From: Manduca sexta
Taxonomy: Eukaryota; Arthropoda; Insecta; Lepidoptera; Sphingidae
Assembly (NCBI RefSeq): GCF_014839805.1
Contig: NC_051117.1
Coordinates: 930,001-994,000 of the forward strand
DNA: 64,000 nt
Direction: 5' to 3'
Numbering within the stretch: position 1 is the stretch's first letter; each line of letters starts with the position of its first letter. Positions 34,769-45,594 of the stretch are shown piece after piece. The notes under the pieces were generated by a model that saw nothing but the letters and a program-made list of their open reading frames with translations, was not told the DNA's origin and made no database searches. The position numbers and the translations under genes are program-made.

Positions 34769-34980
34769 CAGTTGTGAAAATTGAAATCACAAAATTGACA
34801 TATATATTTGTGGGTAAACGTATAAAGACTATGCAGCCAAATAATATATTTTTAAATACAAATATTGCACAAATGTATTAATTGGTAATTTTAATTGAAT
34901 ATTAAAGAAAATGAAGTTTCAAAATGATTTCAACGGTAACATTATCTAATTTTGTGATTTCTTAGCTTCATACTGTATCC

Positions 34981-35077
34981 ATAGATGTCGCGTTTCACAT
35001 TTAAAAATTTAATTACAAAAGAAATGCAATAGATGTCGCTGATCCTTAGTTTATGTATAGTTCAAATAGATGTCACC
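34981..35077 (+). promoter_or_regulatory. Three direct copies of ATAGATGTC(G/A)C
   Basis: ATAGATGTCGC at 34981 and 35029 and ATAGATGTCAC at 35067, spaced 48 and 38 bp, all in the same direction and 210-300 bp upstream of the candidate GCNA initiator. A role is not known. Confidence 0.35.
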
Positions 35078-35884
35078 ACTCGCTTATAAATCCAAAATTC
35101 AACACTATCCAGACCCCTAAGCAGGAACCATTATAATTATTAGCACAAACTTTATCAAGAATGATTTTATAGTAGATTGTGTATTATGTGCCTAGTCGGT
35201 TCACTGGAGTTTACACAGATGATTCATATATTAGAATATTATTATGAATAATTACTTACTGTCTATGTACAATAATATCAAATCTGCATCGTGATGAACC
35301 CGTTTTGAATAAATAAATACCATTCCTTGGTTATAAATTACTTAATCTCCTGACAAATAGAGATGAAACAAAACTGGCTATGTCGTGATGAGCATGTTGG
35401 TCAATAAATTATGGGTAAATGTCAATGGGCATAGATCTACTATATTACGACTTATTGTGTATTTTATTCTTGATAAGATTGATAACTATTGCTTCCAATT
35501 ATCACTTATAAAGCCATAAATTAAGTTTTATATCAATTAGCCTGGTTACAGCAACCAATGCAATAACATTTACAACAAGTAATACAATAAAACAATAAGA
35601 CTTATAATACTAATAGACATTATGACTGCCGCTTCTCGAACCTTCGCCGAGTACTTTGCTCACCTTTCATTTTACGCAAGCAGTCAAATTGAACCACTCT
35701 CGCTGCAGCGTTAGTAGGTCAAGACAAAAAAAAAATCATACAATTATGAAACAGTGTCTTGGATACGGAATGTGAATCTGCTATGAGACGGCACTGGTAT
35801 TCAGTGCCTTAGGAAAACGACAAGAAAGAAGCAAGGTTGATACTAATGTTTTTTTTTGCTTGTGACCCCGCAGACAAAACTGGG

Positions 35885-36010
35885 AGAAGCCTATAAATGG
35901 GATCCTGGAATCTCCCGGGTTAGCAACTGCAGGGGCCTGGAGGAAAGTTAGGAGGCGATATCTGGAGGAAGGAAAGGAACTCTCTTAAGATGGGAGGAGA
36001 GAAGAAGGTT
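35885..36010 (+). repeat. Interspersed repeat, family E
   Basis: Reads 'atcctggaatctcccgggttagcaactgcaggggcctggaggaaagttaggagg', 'gatgggaggagagaag'. It matches 41640-41935 (+) and 54385-54545 (-). Confidence 0.65.
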
Positions 36011-36384
36011 AGGTTAGGTTAGTAGTAGAGCTCAATGTGAATTGGGTGTGGACTGCATTTGGTGTGGACCGAGCGCACAAAAATTGCCTCGTAGAGGTAT
36101 TGTGGGTTACATCCATGAACTTTTAACATTACTTTTTACTTACGGCTCTGGCTACGCGAAAAGGATAAAAGTTCCGCTAAATATTTTTCCGGGATAACCT
36201 ATATCCGTCCCAGGGCCTCGAACTGTCTTCATACAAAATTTCATGGAAATCTGACCGGAAGTTTTAACGTTATTGAATTCAAACAGACATAGCAACTTTA
36301 TTCTTATAATTGTAAGGATTAATGGATAGTCCAGGAGATATATCTATTGATTATATTTGCTGTGGATGTCATCTGTGTTAGTAA

Positions 36385-36620
36385 ACAGTGGTGAAGGGTG
36401 CAGTGGCAAAGCGTCCATACAACCCGATTCCTACCGGCTTCCCTTTTGGGTTCATTTACGTTACTAATGCAATATTTTTTGCCTCGGATTACCTTTTGAG
36501 CAATTACACTCTTCGCCAGTGGAAGGGCGATATTTCCCGACAAGGAACCCGATACAACATATAGGTACTAATATGCATAAATGCGGTTGCAAATCGTTCT
36601 AATGATAAATAGATTTTGCA
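36385..36620. repeat. Interspersed repeat, family F
   Basis: Reads 'gtggcaaagcgtccatacaacccgattcctaccggcttccc' and, further on, 'aatatgcataaatgcggttgcaaatcgttctaatgataaatagattttgc'. A short part recurs at 38345-38400 and a complementary, TIR-bounded copy at 49908-50060. Confidence 0.55.
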
Positions 36621-37337
36621 AACTGGCTAATGGTAATTATACTTTGGATACATTACAAAAAGGAAGTCGACAAGAATCGGATTGTATGTACTTTTCATCA
36701 CTAGATTTGAGTTGAGTTTGCGCTGGGTCTTTCATTAACAAGAACTCGATAGAGTTAGGTAAGATGGAGTTACCAAGTGTCTCATTTGACAATAAATTGT
36801 CGATTTATGTCACTAGGTCGACGATTTTCGTGTAGTCTTGTAAATAAGATTACCAAGAAGTATTAATAATCAAATGTATTTACGATATTGTGACTTTAAT
36901 TGCTTGAAAATTTATTTTTTTCATAATGGTGTTCCGAACCAAATAGTTTTAGGAATATTTATGTTCCAAAGATAAAGGTATTACGAAATAAATCGCTATA
37001 AGAATGTTTATTTACCAAAGGAACTTATCAAAACAGTTGTTTCCTTCAGGTGTTTGCGATATATGTGCAGTAAAACGTTATGTTTTCATCAGTCAATACA
37101 TTTTCGGCAATCTTTCATTTGTATAGGATTTATCGAGCCAACTGCCATTTACAGAGCACTGTTCCATTCATAAAAATACCCAATACTGATCTAATAGATC
37201 TCGAGATGTTGGCGCGGCAGTCATTCGCGGGCAATTCTAATTACGGGGCGAAATTATTTTTTAATATTTTAAGCGTTGCTATAAACTACTAATAAGATAT
37301 TCATAATCCCCCCCCCCCCCTCTCTAATTACCTTTAA

Positions 37338-37655
37338 CAAAGGTTATAGCGTTAGTTAGTATAGACTAGCGAGACGAATGTCCGCAGGTTCAAATCCCAA
37401 GGGCACACACCTCTGACTTATCTAAAAATCATGTGTGTATTCTTTGTGAATTTATCGTTCGCTTTAACGGTGAAGGAAAACATCGTGAGGAAACCTGCAC
37501 ATCTGAGAAGTTCCCTATAGGAATTTCGAAGGTGTGTGAAGTCTACCAACCCGCACTAGGCCAGCGTGGTGGACTAAGGCCTAATCCCTCTCAGTAGTAG
37601 AGTAGGCCAGTGCTCAGCAGTGGGACAGTTTATAATACAGGGCTGATATTATTAA
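37338..37655 (+). repeat. SINE family B, near full length
   Basis: A tRNA-like head (AGCGTTAGTTAGTAT.. and B-box-like GCAGGTTCAAATCCC) is followed by the whole family B body and the 3' end 'agtgggacagtttataatacagggctgatattatta'. Confidence 0.75.
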
Positions 37656-39344
37656 TACTTCGATGGCTCCTAATGAAAGTAACGTATCTGAAAAATTGCG
37701 ATTCGTTGGCTGTTCATTCCAAACACATTAAAAAAAGTTAATAAATGAAGATTTTTTTAGTTTACTTCCAAACTCATTAAAAATGTGTTTTTTTTTAATA
37801 GGTTGTTTTAATAGTACTTAGATAACGAAACGCTAAAAAGTGAAAATTACTAATTATTACGTACGATAGTTTAGTTTAGTTGTTCATATACAATGTACAC
37901 TAATCGTGAATTAAACAATGTATTGTTAAATACTTCATTAATTCTTATTTTATTAATCACGAAACGTCCTATGAAACATTGTAAACTGCTATTAAATCGG
38001 AATGTTTATGTCTTTATATTATTATGTACAAATTATCAATAAGTTTACGTTCGTAAACTTTTAACGATGATATCGAAATTAACTGTCAATAAATCGAATT
38101 GACATTTAATAGCGTCACTAGGTCTTTACGATCGTTAACTAGTGTAGATGGTACCGCTGCAACAGTTCGCATCGTTTTTTTGGTAGTAATAACATAATAA
38201 GAATCTAACTACTAATAACATAAAAATAAAATATAAAAACCGCGATGACATCCGAAAAATAGTTTCATTTTAATGTCTAAATTGCGTATATAAGAAATCA
38301 TGAATCGATAATCAAAATGTTTATTTCGGTAACTTGCGACTTATGCACTGCAGTGGCGAGGGCTCCATATAACCGATTCCTGCCGGCTTCACTTTATGTA
38401 GAATCTTATTATCATTTGATAGATTTGCAAACCGCATTCTTGTATTTTCGGCCAATAATTTGCACTATAATGCTTGTTCTCGAGACATTTTAATTCGTCT
38501 ATCAGAATTCAGAAAACGTCTCGCAATTTCAAATTCATTAATTTGAGGTTAAAAAAAATAAATTAACTTTCTAAAGGCTTTTATTTAAGTACCAAAAATC
38601 CATCAATCATTAACGTTCTTTTATTTTCATTTACGGTATTACATTCCGTAAATGTAAAGCGAGATTCTAAGAATTGTCAGATTGTTTGACAGGATGATAA
38701 GTCACGCAGTTGGGGACCGCCGCAGTTTGCACGTCGTATGTTACACGGATCAAAATGTTATGAGTTGAAAATCTTCGATTATATTTTCGAATTTCGAACT
38801 GTATGAAACCTCTGTAGTTTATGGTTTTCTTATTCGAAAATTAAAAATATGCGGTATTTTTTCTTTTTTTGTATTATATGACACGTTAGTGTAAGTGCGT
38901 ATATATACTCCGATAGGATGTATTATTCTATACGGTTGTGCATAATCTCTACTGCCACACTTTGAAATAATGATAATAGTTTCACGCACACCCTTGCCCT
39001 TAAACTCACGCATGCGCAGTGCTAAATATATCCGCCTGTCGCGACAAATAATGGCGTCTATGTTGTGAAATAATAATAATTCGCACCAACATCTCAAAGT
39101 AAAATTGACGGGCAAAGCAGTTTGTAATGTTAAAACATCAGAAGAAAAAGTTTAACCATAGACGATCGTCCAGTGTTCTAAATCCAAATTCGGTCGCGAC
39201 AGTGACCTTTGACACAGGGGAAAACCAACGGAACAAGATCCGCGAAGTCGTTAACACGTCGCGTTAGAGTGATCCAAGATATATTGGACTCAGCTGTTTT
39301 CAAAAATCGAATGCCCGTGCCCAAAAGACGTCGCTAGTCTGACG
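37656..39344. other. AT-rich DNA with minor repeats
   Basis: A family K fragment (AAAACCGCGATGACATCCGAAAAATAG, 38234-38262) and a family F fragment (38345-38400) are visible. The ORF at 38819-39115 (-) has no domain. An ACGCATGCGCAG motif (39008-39019), NRF1-like, precedes the candidate first exon below. Confidence 0.4.
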
Positions 39345-39391
39345 TCAGATTTTGTTGTGAGCGGACGACTAAATAAGCGACCATGTAAATG
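39345..39391 (+). other. Candidate untranslated first exon
   Basis: The block 39150-39391 is richer in CpG than its surroundings. TCAGATT at 39345 is initiator-like, and ATG|GTGAGTGTT at 39391/39392 is a strong donor. No open frame is implied. No matching downstream exon was recognised, so this stays a weak candidate. Confidence 0.2.
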
Positions 39392-39891
39392 GTGAGTGTT
39401 ATAATCGGCGAAGAAACTAAAACATAGTGCCTTAGTGACCGGTAGAGTAGTGTTTTAATTATTCGCGGAATGCTAAAAAATGTGCTTTGTTCTATAGAAA
39501 GTGAATGTTTGGTGTGTAGATTGTTATTTTTTAAATTTCATACATAATTTGAGTTTTAATATCCAGTTTGTGTGCGAATGCGAAAATCAATAGTGACGTC
39601 TGAGTACCCACGTGGTTGTCATGTCTGTTACGCGATTTTGCACTCTAAAATAACCCTTACAATATCAGGTGGACGACTCTAGGCCTTTTTTTAATTGTTA
39701 TGCATGAGTACATACTTAGTTGATTATTCAAAATTATTTCGTGTTGGTATTTTATTTTTCGTGTTTAGATTGGCTTTATAAAATCACTCATATTCACGAA
39801 TGTCAGTGTGTGTATTATATTGTGAAATTTAATCATTATTGTGAAATAAAAAATGCGTGGTAATTGTCGTGTGTCTGTGAAAAAAAATAAT

Positions 39892-39899
39892 AAAAAAAA
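39892..39899 (-). terminator. Pol III terminator of tRNA-Leu
   Basis: Eight A on the + strand, giving T8 on the - strand, 6 bases after the tRNA's 3' end. Runs of four or more T end Pol III transcription. A further T run follows. Confidence 0.75.
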
Positions 39900-39904
39900 C
39901 ATCA

Positions 39905-39986
39905 TGGCAGCGGTGGGATTCGAACCCACGCCTCCGAAGAGACTGGTGCCTTAAACCAGCGCCTTAGACCGCTCGGCCACGCTACC
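39905..39986 (-). tRNA. tRNA-Leu (anticodon AAG)
   Basis: 82 bases on the - strand. The acceptor arm GGTAGCG pairs with CGCTGCC with one G-T pair; A is the discriminator. A box TGGCCGAGCGG, B box GGTTCGAATCC. Anticodon stem CTGGT/ACCAG closes the loop TTAAGGC, giving anticodon AAG (codon CUU). The long variable arm (TCTCTTCGGAGG region) is typical of class II tRNA-Leu. No intron. Both internal promoters are intact, and a T8 terminator follows. Confidence 0.96.
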
Positions 39987-40992
39987 GTATGTCTTGAGTT
40001 GCAAAATTATTAATTCATTACTAAAACTCATATGAAAAAGTAATCGGTATAATATCTACTAATAATAATTCTGGTTTATATTATTATAAACGATACTATA
40101 CATATTATGTTAAGAACATTGACGAGTATACTTTATATGATAAGAATGACCTTGACAATGGACTAATTTTCGAACAAACGCAATAGAGTTATGACTGAAG
40201 ATTTTATTAAAGCGAATTGACAAATTAAAGGCGGAAATATAACAATAAATTTAATTAATATTGATATCCCTAAAACATGCTGAAGAAATATTCGATTCTA
40301 ATTAAAAAAAAAAAAAACTTATGGTCTATTTAAAATATTTTGTGAACCATTAATTCATAGTTCATACCTAATCTCTCCTAAATCATGGATAGGAGGAAGG
40401 GCGTCGGCTAGGGGGATAGGAAGCGGCAGATGCTCCCCTCCCTAGATATTCTAAAACTCGAATGAATTCACCAATTCCATTCCTAATATTCCGTACACTC
40501 AATTTCGCTATGCTAACTGATCCCCCGCTCTTGGCTAGGAGTGAACGAATGCCAAATTGATAGTATAAATTCAGAATCACATAGTACTACGTAATCACAA
40601 ATACAAATCATGACCTTTAACCAACCAACGTGGGTGTCCCTGGATTTGAACGCGTCTCTTGACCCATTGATAATTAGAGATAAGGTATACCTACGTCTGA
40701 AACAATCGATTGCGGGGACTAAGGTCATGGGTCTAGTCTCCAGGGTATGCCGGCTTACGCCGCTAACCCTGGCAAAACGGCGCGCAAACTGTATTTTTAA
40801 GCAATTTCAAAAAAATGCCAGGTCAGTTTTTTTTATTAGGTTTACAAAAAGTTAGTTAGTTTAATAAATTGACAAATGTACGAAGAAAATGTTTATGTTA
40901 ATTAGTTAATGACTCCAAAATAGTTGTATAATTGTAATAATAGGCGGTTTAATTGTTGTTAAAAATTTTGTTACAAGGTATCTATTCGTTTG
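39987..40992. other. Unassigned DNA, possible SINE remnant
   Basis: No gene recognised. The 81-codon ORF at 40610-40855 overlaps a block that, reverse-complemented, shows a B-box-like GCGTTCAAATCC near 40653, so it may be an old tRNA-derived repeat. The block at 40383-40440 is GC-rich but without a domain. Confidence 0.35.
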
Positions 40993-41262
40993 ACTGCCTC
41001 GGTGGCGTAGTTGTATTGCACGTCCGGTACAATAGCGCTCTGAGGTCCTGGGTTCGAATCCCGGGTCGGGCAAAGTGATATTTGGGTTTTTCTGCTCAGT
41101 ATCAGCCCGGAGTCTGAAATTTATGCCCGATATGGCGATAGGCTCGCCCCCTATCACATCATGGGACGGAACATACTTGGCGAAAAGTGGGTGCCATAGT
41201 TGCGCCTCTGCATACCCCTTCGGGGATAAAATGCGTGATGTTATGTATGTTATGTTATGTAT
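40993..41262 (+). repeat. SINE family A, full copy
   Basis: tRNA-like head CTCGGTGGCGTAGTTGTATTGC with a near-perfect B box GGGTTCGAATCCCGGG, then the family A body CTCAGTATCAGCCCGGAGTCTG, GATATGGCGATAGGCTCGCC, ATCATGGGACGGAACATACTTGGCGAAAAGTGGG, and a (TATG/TATGT) tail. The best-preserved copy of the family here. Confidence 0.8.
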
Positions 41263-42489
41263 CTATTCGTAAATTATAATACACTAGTTTTTGGCTTCGG
41301 CTCCGCCCACGTGAAAGGGGTTTTCGTGGATAAATGTAGTACGTGCAAAGGTCTGCCTATATATTTATTGTTTTACCTGAAATGTGGAAGCAATTATACA
41401 AGAAACTCTATTCTGGAAACCATAGATTTTTTCGGTAATGATCTACGCTCAGTATACCAAAAAGGTTGCAATAAAATATATACGTGTTGTTTTCGACTCG
41501 ATATTTTTGTGATTGGCAATGTTAAATTCCTGTTTTTATCAATTTTATTAGTGTTGCCTGTCTCCTCGGCCTCGTATGAAATTATTGTGACCTACCTGAT
41601 AAAAAATTAGAACAAGAAAAAATTATATCATATTACGTATTAGCTCAGTATATATAGTTGTTTTTGTGAACTGCCACGGTTATCACCAGGGGTAACCTGC
41701 TAACGGTTTACAAGTGATCCCCCGGCTTAGCAACCACGGCAGTCCCAATGAAGATTTGGTGGGCCCTACCGCTATCACTGAGGGTGCCAGCGGACGGTAC
41801 GCTAGCAACCCGCAGCTATTCGGTCACGGGGCCCAGGAGGAAGAAGGGAGGGGATAGAGAGAAGGAAGAGAAGAGGAAGGAGGAGGAGCTTTGTTAGGAT
41901 GGTTGGAAGGAGGGGAGATGTTCTCGAACCCTTACAGGCCTTAATGTTTATTTGGTAACCATACCTTCAAATTTTTTCGCGTATTCCACACGTATATTTC
42001 TCCACCGTTATTGCGAAGAATTGATAATACACCGGTAACTACTAACTACTTAACATCAGAGGTGTGATTTTGATTTTGTATCTGGACACCTTCGTCTCCA
42101 TTCCCAATAAGGCTATTATGCACTATGCCTACATTATCAAAAAACACGTGTTGTTTCAGCAATAACCTCAGAACAATGACAAGTATAGAAGTAACACTAT
42201 GACATTTGAGTGTACTCTGTCTTAGACAGCAAGAAATTTAATTGTGTTGCGATCCCTTCTGGCATCTTATCGATATCGATAGATGCTTTGTCTATCGGCT
42301 ATGGCAAATTCGAAGACTTGCTAAAATTATCACTTTTCGGTCAGTCAACTACAAACCGTTGCAAATTGCTATTTTAGATGAAGGCTAAAAAAAGATATCA
42401 AAACCCTGATTTGGTATTCAAGTACCAAAAAAAGTCTGGGTATATAAAAGCACTCGGTAAAAAGCTGTTAAATTACAATAAACTATAGA
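41263..42489. other. Repeat-bearing DNA
   Basis: A short family R piece (about 41280-41340) is followed by an unrecognised 117-codon frame (41257-41610) ending in a hydrophobic stretch, then family E (41640-41935). A 36-codon lysine-rich frame starts at 42378. No gene recognised. Confidence 0.4.
41640..41935 (+). repeat. Interspersed repeat, family E, longest copy
   Basis: Includes 'aactgccacggttatcaccaggggtaacctgctaacgg', 'gatcccccggcttagcaacc', 'gggcccaggaggaagaagg', a purine-rich GGAAGAGAAGAGGAAGG stretch and 'ttaggatggttggaaggagggg'. It extends further 5' than the copies at 35885 and 54385. Confidence 0.6.
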
Positions 42490-42703
42490 ACTACCGGCGT
42501 TCTTCGAGCTAAATTTTGTCCAATTTTCATTGGCTATTTACAGCAGTTTCCATGCCTTCCGAAACGTCATTTACTAAACACAAAAATGGTTTAGCATTTA
42601 GATTATTAAATTAAGAAAATGTTAAAAATTTCGGAAGGAATGGAAACCGCTGTAAGTAACAAACAACAAATCGGCCGGAATTTCGTCTAGGAGAAAGCCA
42701 GTA
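42490..42703. mobile_element. Palindromic MITE with diverged arms
   Basis: The left arm (CTACCGGCGTTCTTCGAGC.., 'ggctatttacagcagtttccatgccttccgaaa') and the right arm read in reverse ('gtactggctttctcctagacgaaatt..', 'gttacttacagcggtttccattccttccgaaa') match with many substitutions. About 214 bp, non-coding, 133 bp beyond the THAP ORF stop. Confidence 0.6.
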
Positions 42704-42835
42704 CGCCTTCTGTTCTTTTTTGACTTTCTTAGGCATTAAAAGATACCCAAGAGGTGGGATTTGACAGAAGCTACTAAAATGGGACAGTAAAATTAAAACA
42801 CAGCGGTATCATTCATGTCACATATGTTTGATAAC

Positions 42836-43405
42836 TTATTTCAATGTTAATAAAACTTTGTCGAAATGCTTAGAGCAAACACGGTGCTGTTTTTTCCAAT
42901 GCCAATTGGGACGAGCTATGGCCACGATCCATTTTTGCTTCATAGCATCATCTGTGGGGAATCTGCAATGAAACACATTGTATGAAACACACTATGAAAA
43001 TCAGATAGTTTCCTCGACCCCAGCCTTCGCGCACGGTTTCCAAGTGGCTTTTACCACTACACCACCGTATATTGAAAGTAAAAGGCAATTTATGTAAAAT
43101 AGTAAACTACAATATACCAACATTTATGTTATCGAAAGAATATGCAGCACAACACTATTGAACACGACTACGTAAATTGGTAAAAATGAAAAATACATAA
43201 TAATGACTGGATCGAATGGCCAACAGCAGATTATAATATGACTATAGCATAATAAAGTATAATTAATAACACTTTTTGCACTTATGTACAGGGTTTAAGC
43301 AAATATATTAGGTTTTTTGTTTACTCACCGATGGAAGCTGAAGATTTCAGTTTCATTTTCTTTACGAGAAGAATGAGATTTACACCCCACAATAACGCAG
43401 GCCAT
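42836..43405 (-). CDS. THAP-domain zinc-finger ORF, two exons, possibly incomplete
   Basis: Exon 1 (43405-43329) reads MACVIVGCKSHSSRKENE.. to FSFH and ends at donor CG|GTGAGT. Exon 2 (42962-42836) follows acceptor TTTCATTGCAG and continues RFPTDDAMKQKWIVAIARP.., ending near RVCSKHFDK, with a stop at 42836-42838. Joined, it is 67 codons. It has the THAP C2CH ligands (Cys3, Cys8, Cys55, His58), the FHRFP string (24-28) and Trp37. THAP domains bind DNA and occur in P-element-type transposases and many cellular proteins. The AVPTIF box normally after the CxxHF is absent, so either a further exon is used through the weak donor-like AAAGTTTTA, or the ORF is a truncated domain. Confidence 0.7.
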
Positions 43406-44474
43406 TGCTTGTTCCTAGGGCTATATTTTACTTAAACAGCACTGTGTATTTATTAAAATTAACAACAACAATATTACACAACATGTAGGCACTTTTGAAA
43501 AGCACGCGCTGAAGTATAACGTAACTAAATTGTGTGGGCGCGTTTGTGACATTGTTTTGAGATTGGCAAGTTGGAACATTTGACATTTTATTTGCTTTTT
43601 AATTCGGCATCATAAAGATGACCAAAGGTAACCATTTGATATTTTAAAGTGTACGCAAGCCGACCTTAGCAACATAATATTTGTCTCGTTCTTCTCAACG
43701 GTTTTGGCCTATTTGAAAAAAAAGGATAAGTATATGAGGGTAATTTAGATTCCTTCTATGCTTGTTCTTGTTCTGAGGCAATAACATTCTTATTTTTATT
43801 TTTTTTCATGAAGTAACCTTCGCGTAATTTGTCTATGGGCAATCGATTGTAATTTAACTATTAATTTATTTACTTTTTGTGCAGTAATTGCACGGACATT
43901 TTTATTGTAAAGTTGGGTTTACACAAGGTAAAAATTTCGCATGCGAGAATCTAGGTCACATTTGAAATTCGAAATCTTTTGAAAGATGATCATCGCTTAC
44001 GAATATATTTAAAGTTATATACAGATCTTTAATTTATTCCTGTGGGAAATGTTTTTATATACTCTGATTTTTTAAAAATGGCGCTGGCGTCGTATAAATG
44101 AAGTTATGGATTACTAAAGTTAAGGACTGTTGTAGCGGGAAACACTTTTCACGTGAACGAAGCCGCGAGCAACACGCAGTGTTCTATATTATCGTCATAT
44201 TATGCATATATAAAATAAATTTCAATAATATCGTCTCTACTATACGAGATTCTATCCATGTGTGAATGAGGTCTACATTTTTAATGATCTTGAAAATGCC
44301 TATTTATTCAGCTTTTATTTGTCGACGCAGTTCCGATATCTCTTTTTTAATTACTTTAAAATTATAAGGTTAATATTGTACGCATAGGGTTTGAAGGTAA
44401 CGATTTGATAAGCTTTACCTTCCGTTTTGTTGTTTGTTTTGTTATTGTTAGATATAAATTTATAATGTTGACAG
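43406..44474. other. 5' flank of THAP ORF and unassigned DNA
   Basis: The region directly upstream of the THAP start (43497-43570) has CpG-containing sequence (GGCGCGTTTGTGACATTG) that could hold its promoter. Farther on, a family R fragment lies near 44080-44170. No other gene recognised. Confidence 0.4.
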
Positions 44475-44700
44475 ACGGGCTCCGTCGGCTTAGCTGTACG
44501 TGCGCGGTATGACTACCGCTCTGAGGTCCTGAGGTTGAATCCCGGGCAGGGCAAAGTGATATTGAGTTTTTCTATTCTATATTGGCTTGGAGGCTGGAAT
44601 TTGTGCCTGATATGGCGATAGGCTCGCCTCTTATCACACCATGAGACGGGACATGAAACTTGTGCTCAAAAACTTAGTATCAATTCGTAATAATTATTAG
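44475..44700 (+). repeat. SINE family A
   Basis: Head GGGCTCCGTCGGCTTAGCTG, B-box-like GAGGTTGAATCCCGGGC, then the usual body with 'gatatggcgataggctcgcc' and 'caccatgagacgggacat'. Confidence 0.75.
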
Positions 44701-44934
44701 TCTTAGTTGAAATGTTCATGGGATAGCCACAGCGTCCTTAGATAATTAATACAAAAATAACACATTTACAGAAAATATGTTAATAAAACGTACGCATTAA
44801 AAACGTACAAATCGTGATATGGAAAAAATATAAAGTATGTTACTTTGTTGTTTTGCTATTTCACCGTAGATAGAGTAATCATCACATAAACGCAACATTT
44901 TTGTATGACAATCTTCTCAATGTCCGCTCTATAT

Positions 44935-45125
44935 ACAGTCTTACTTAAAAATTTGTTTAGCGTTAAAAGGTGGTTAAGAATTGCTTAAATAGCTGTCAAA
45001 AACATTACCGGTTCCTAGTTTAAATTTAATTAGGAGGCAAGATGGCGGGTTTTGACTTACAGCTGATCGAGTAAATTTGTGTTTTAACTAGCATAGCTTT
45101 GCAAAATTTTCATAAGTAAGACTGT
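44935..45125. mobile_element. MITE with ACAGTCTTACTTA terminal inverted repeats
   Basis: ACAGTCTTACTTA at the left end is the exact complement of TAAGTAAGACTGT at the right; inner arms ('aaaatttg' / 'caaaatttt') pair with indels. About 190 bp. TA dinucleotides occur at or next to both ends and the CAGT-type terminus suggests a Tc1/mariner-type parent, but the target duplication is not clean. Confidence 0.6.
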
Positions 45126-45488
45126 TAATCTTAAAATTCTTTGCATTTGACAAAGAAACCCTCCGTTTTCGCGTTATGTAAAACATTTTCCTCAAAACTA
45201 ACTGCCCTTGATTGATGGCGGGGAATTTTCTTAGTTTTCCTCCTCACTTGGCAACATAAATGCCAACTAGAATATTAGCCTTACAAATATTTTATAACTA
45301 TAGTAAAATTTTAATAACCATTTTACACGATCTAAAGTACTGTTGAAGTTGTTTTATTGAATGCATTTATCCCTATACCAATGTTCTGATTATACAACAT
45401 AATTTATTGTACATTATAGACCCGAAAAACCCAAATTAGTTTTTGTATACAAGATCATATAAAAATAATAATAAGTATGAAAACTCAC
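45126..45488. other. AT-rich unassigned DNA
   Basis: Nothing recognisable; possibly the intron downstream (on the - strand) of the candidate exon at 45489-45594. Confidence 0.3.
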
Positions 45489-45594
45489 GCGCAGTTGATA
45501 GATCACTGATCAAGCGCACTGCCCGCGCCGCCGCAAGGAACGAGCGGGACGTGTGCGGGGCCGCAGAGTAGGGTAGAGTGTTTGTAACGGCCTG
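45489..45594 (-). CDS. Candidate isolated internal exon, GC-rich
   Basis: On the - strand, acceptor CTACTTCTACAG precedes 106 bases of about 60% GC, followed by donor CGC|GTGAGT. One frame is open throughout (QAVTNTLPYSAAPHTSRSF, then LAAARAVRLISDLSTA); the other two hit a stop. No family recognised and no partner exon was found in the window, so it could belong to a gene with very long introns or be a 5' untranslated exon. Confidence 0.3.

Larger units (their letters stand above)
35078..37334. other. Repeat-bearing intergenic DNA
   Basis: Contains a family E repeat (35885-36010), family R (36130-36320), family F (36385-36620) and the 13-C run at 37308-37320. A GC-richer stretch at 35630-35715 with a - strand donor (AAAG|GTGAGC near 35660) might be an untranslated exon, but it is weak. 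No coding gene recognised. Confidence 0.45.

Noticed and set aside
38819..39115. 98-codon - strand ORF
   Set aside because: No domain, no start context or splice partner; AT-rich ends.
40993..41065. tRNA gene suggested by a perfect B box
   Set aside because: No matching acceptor or anticodon arms; the sequence continues into a dispersed repeat, so it is a SINE head.
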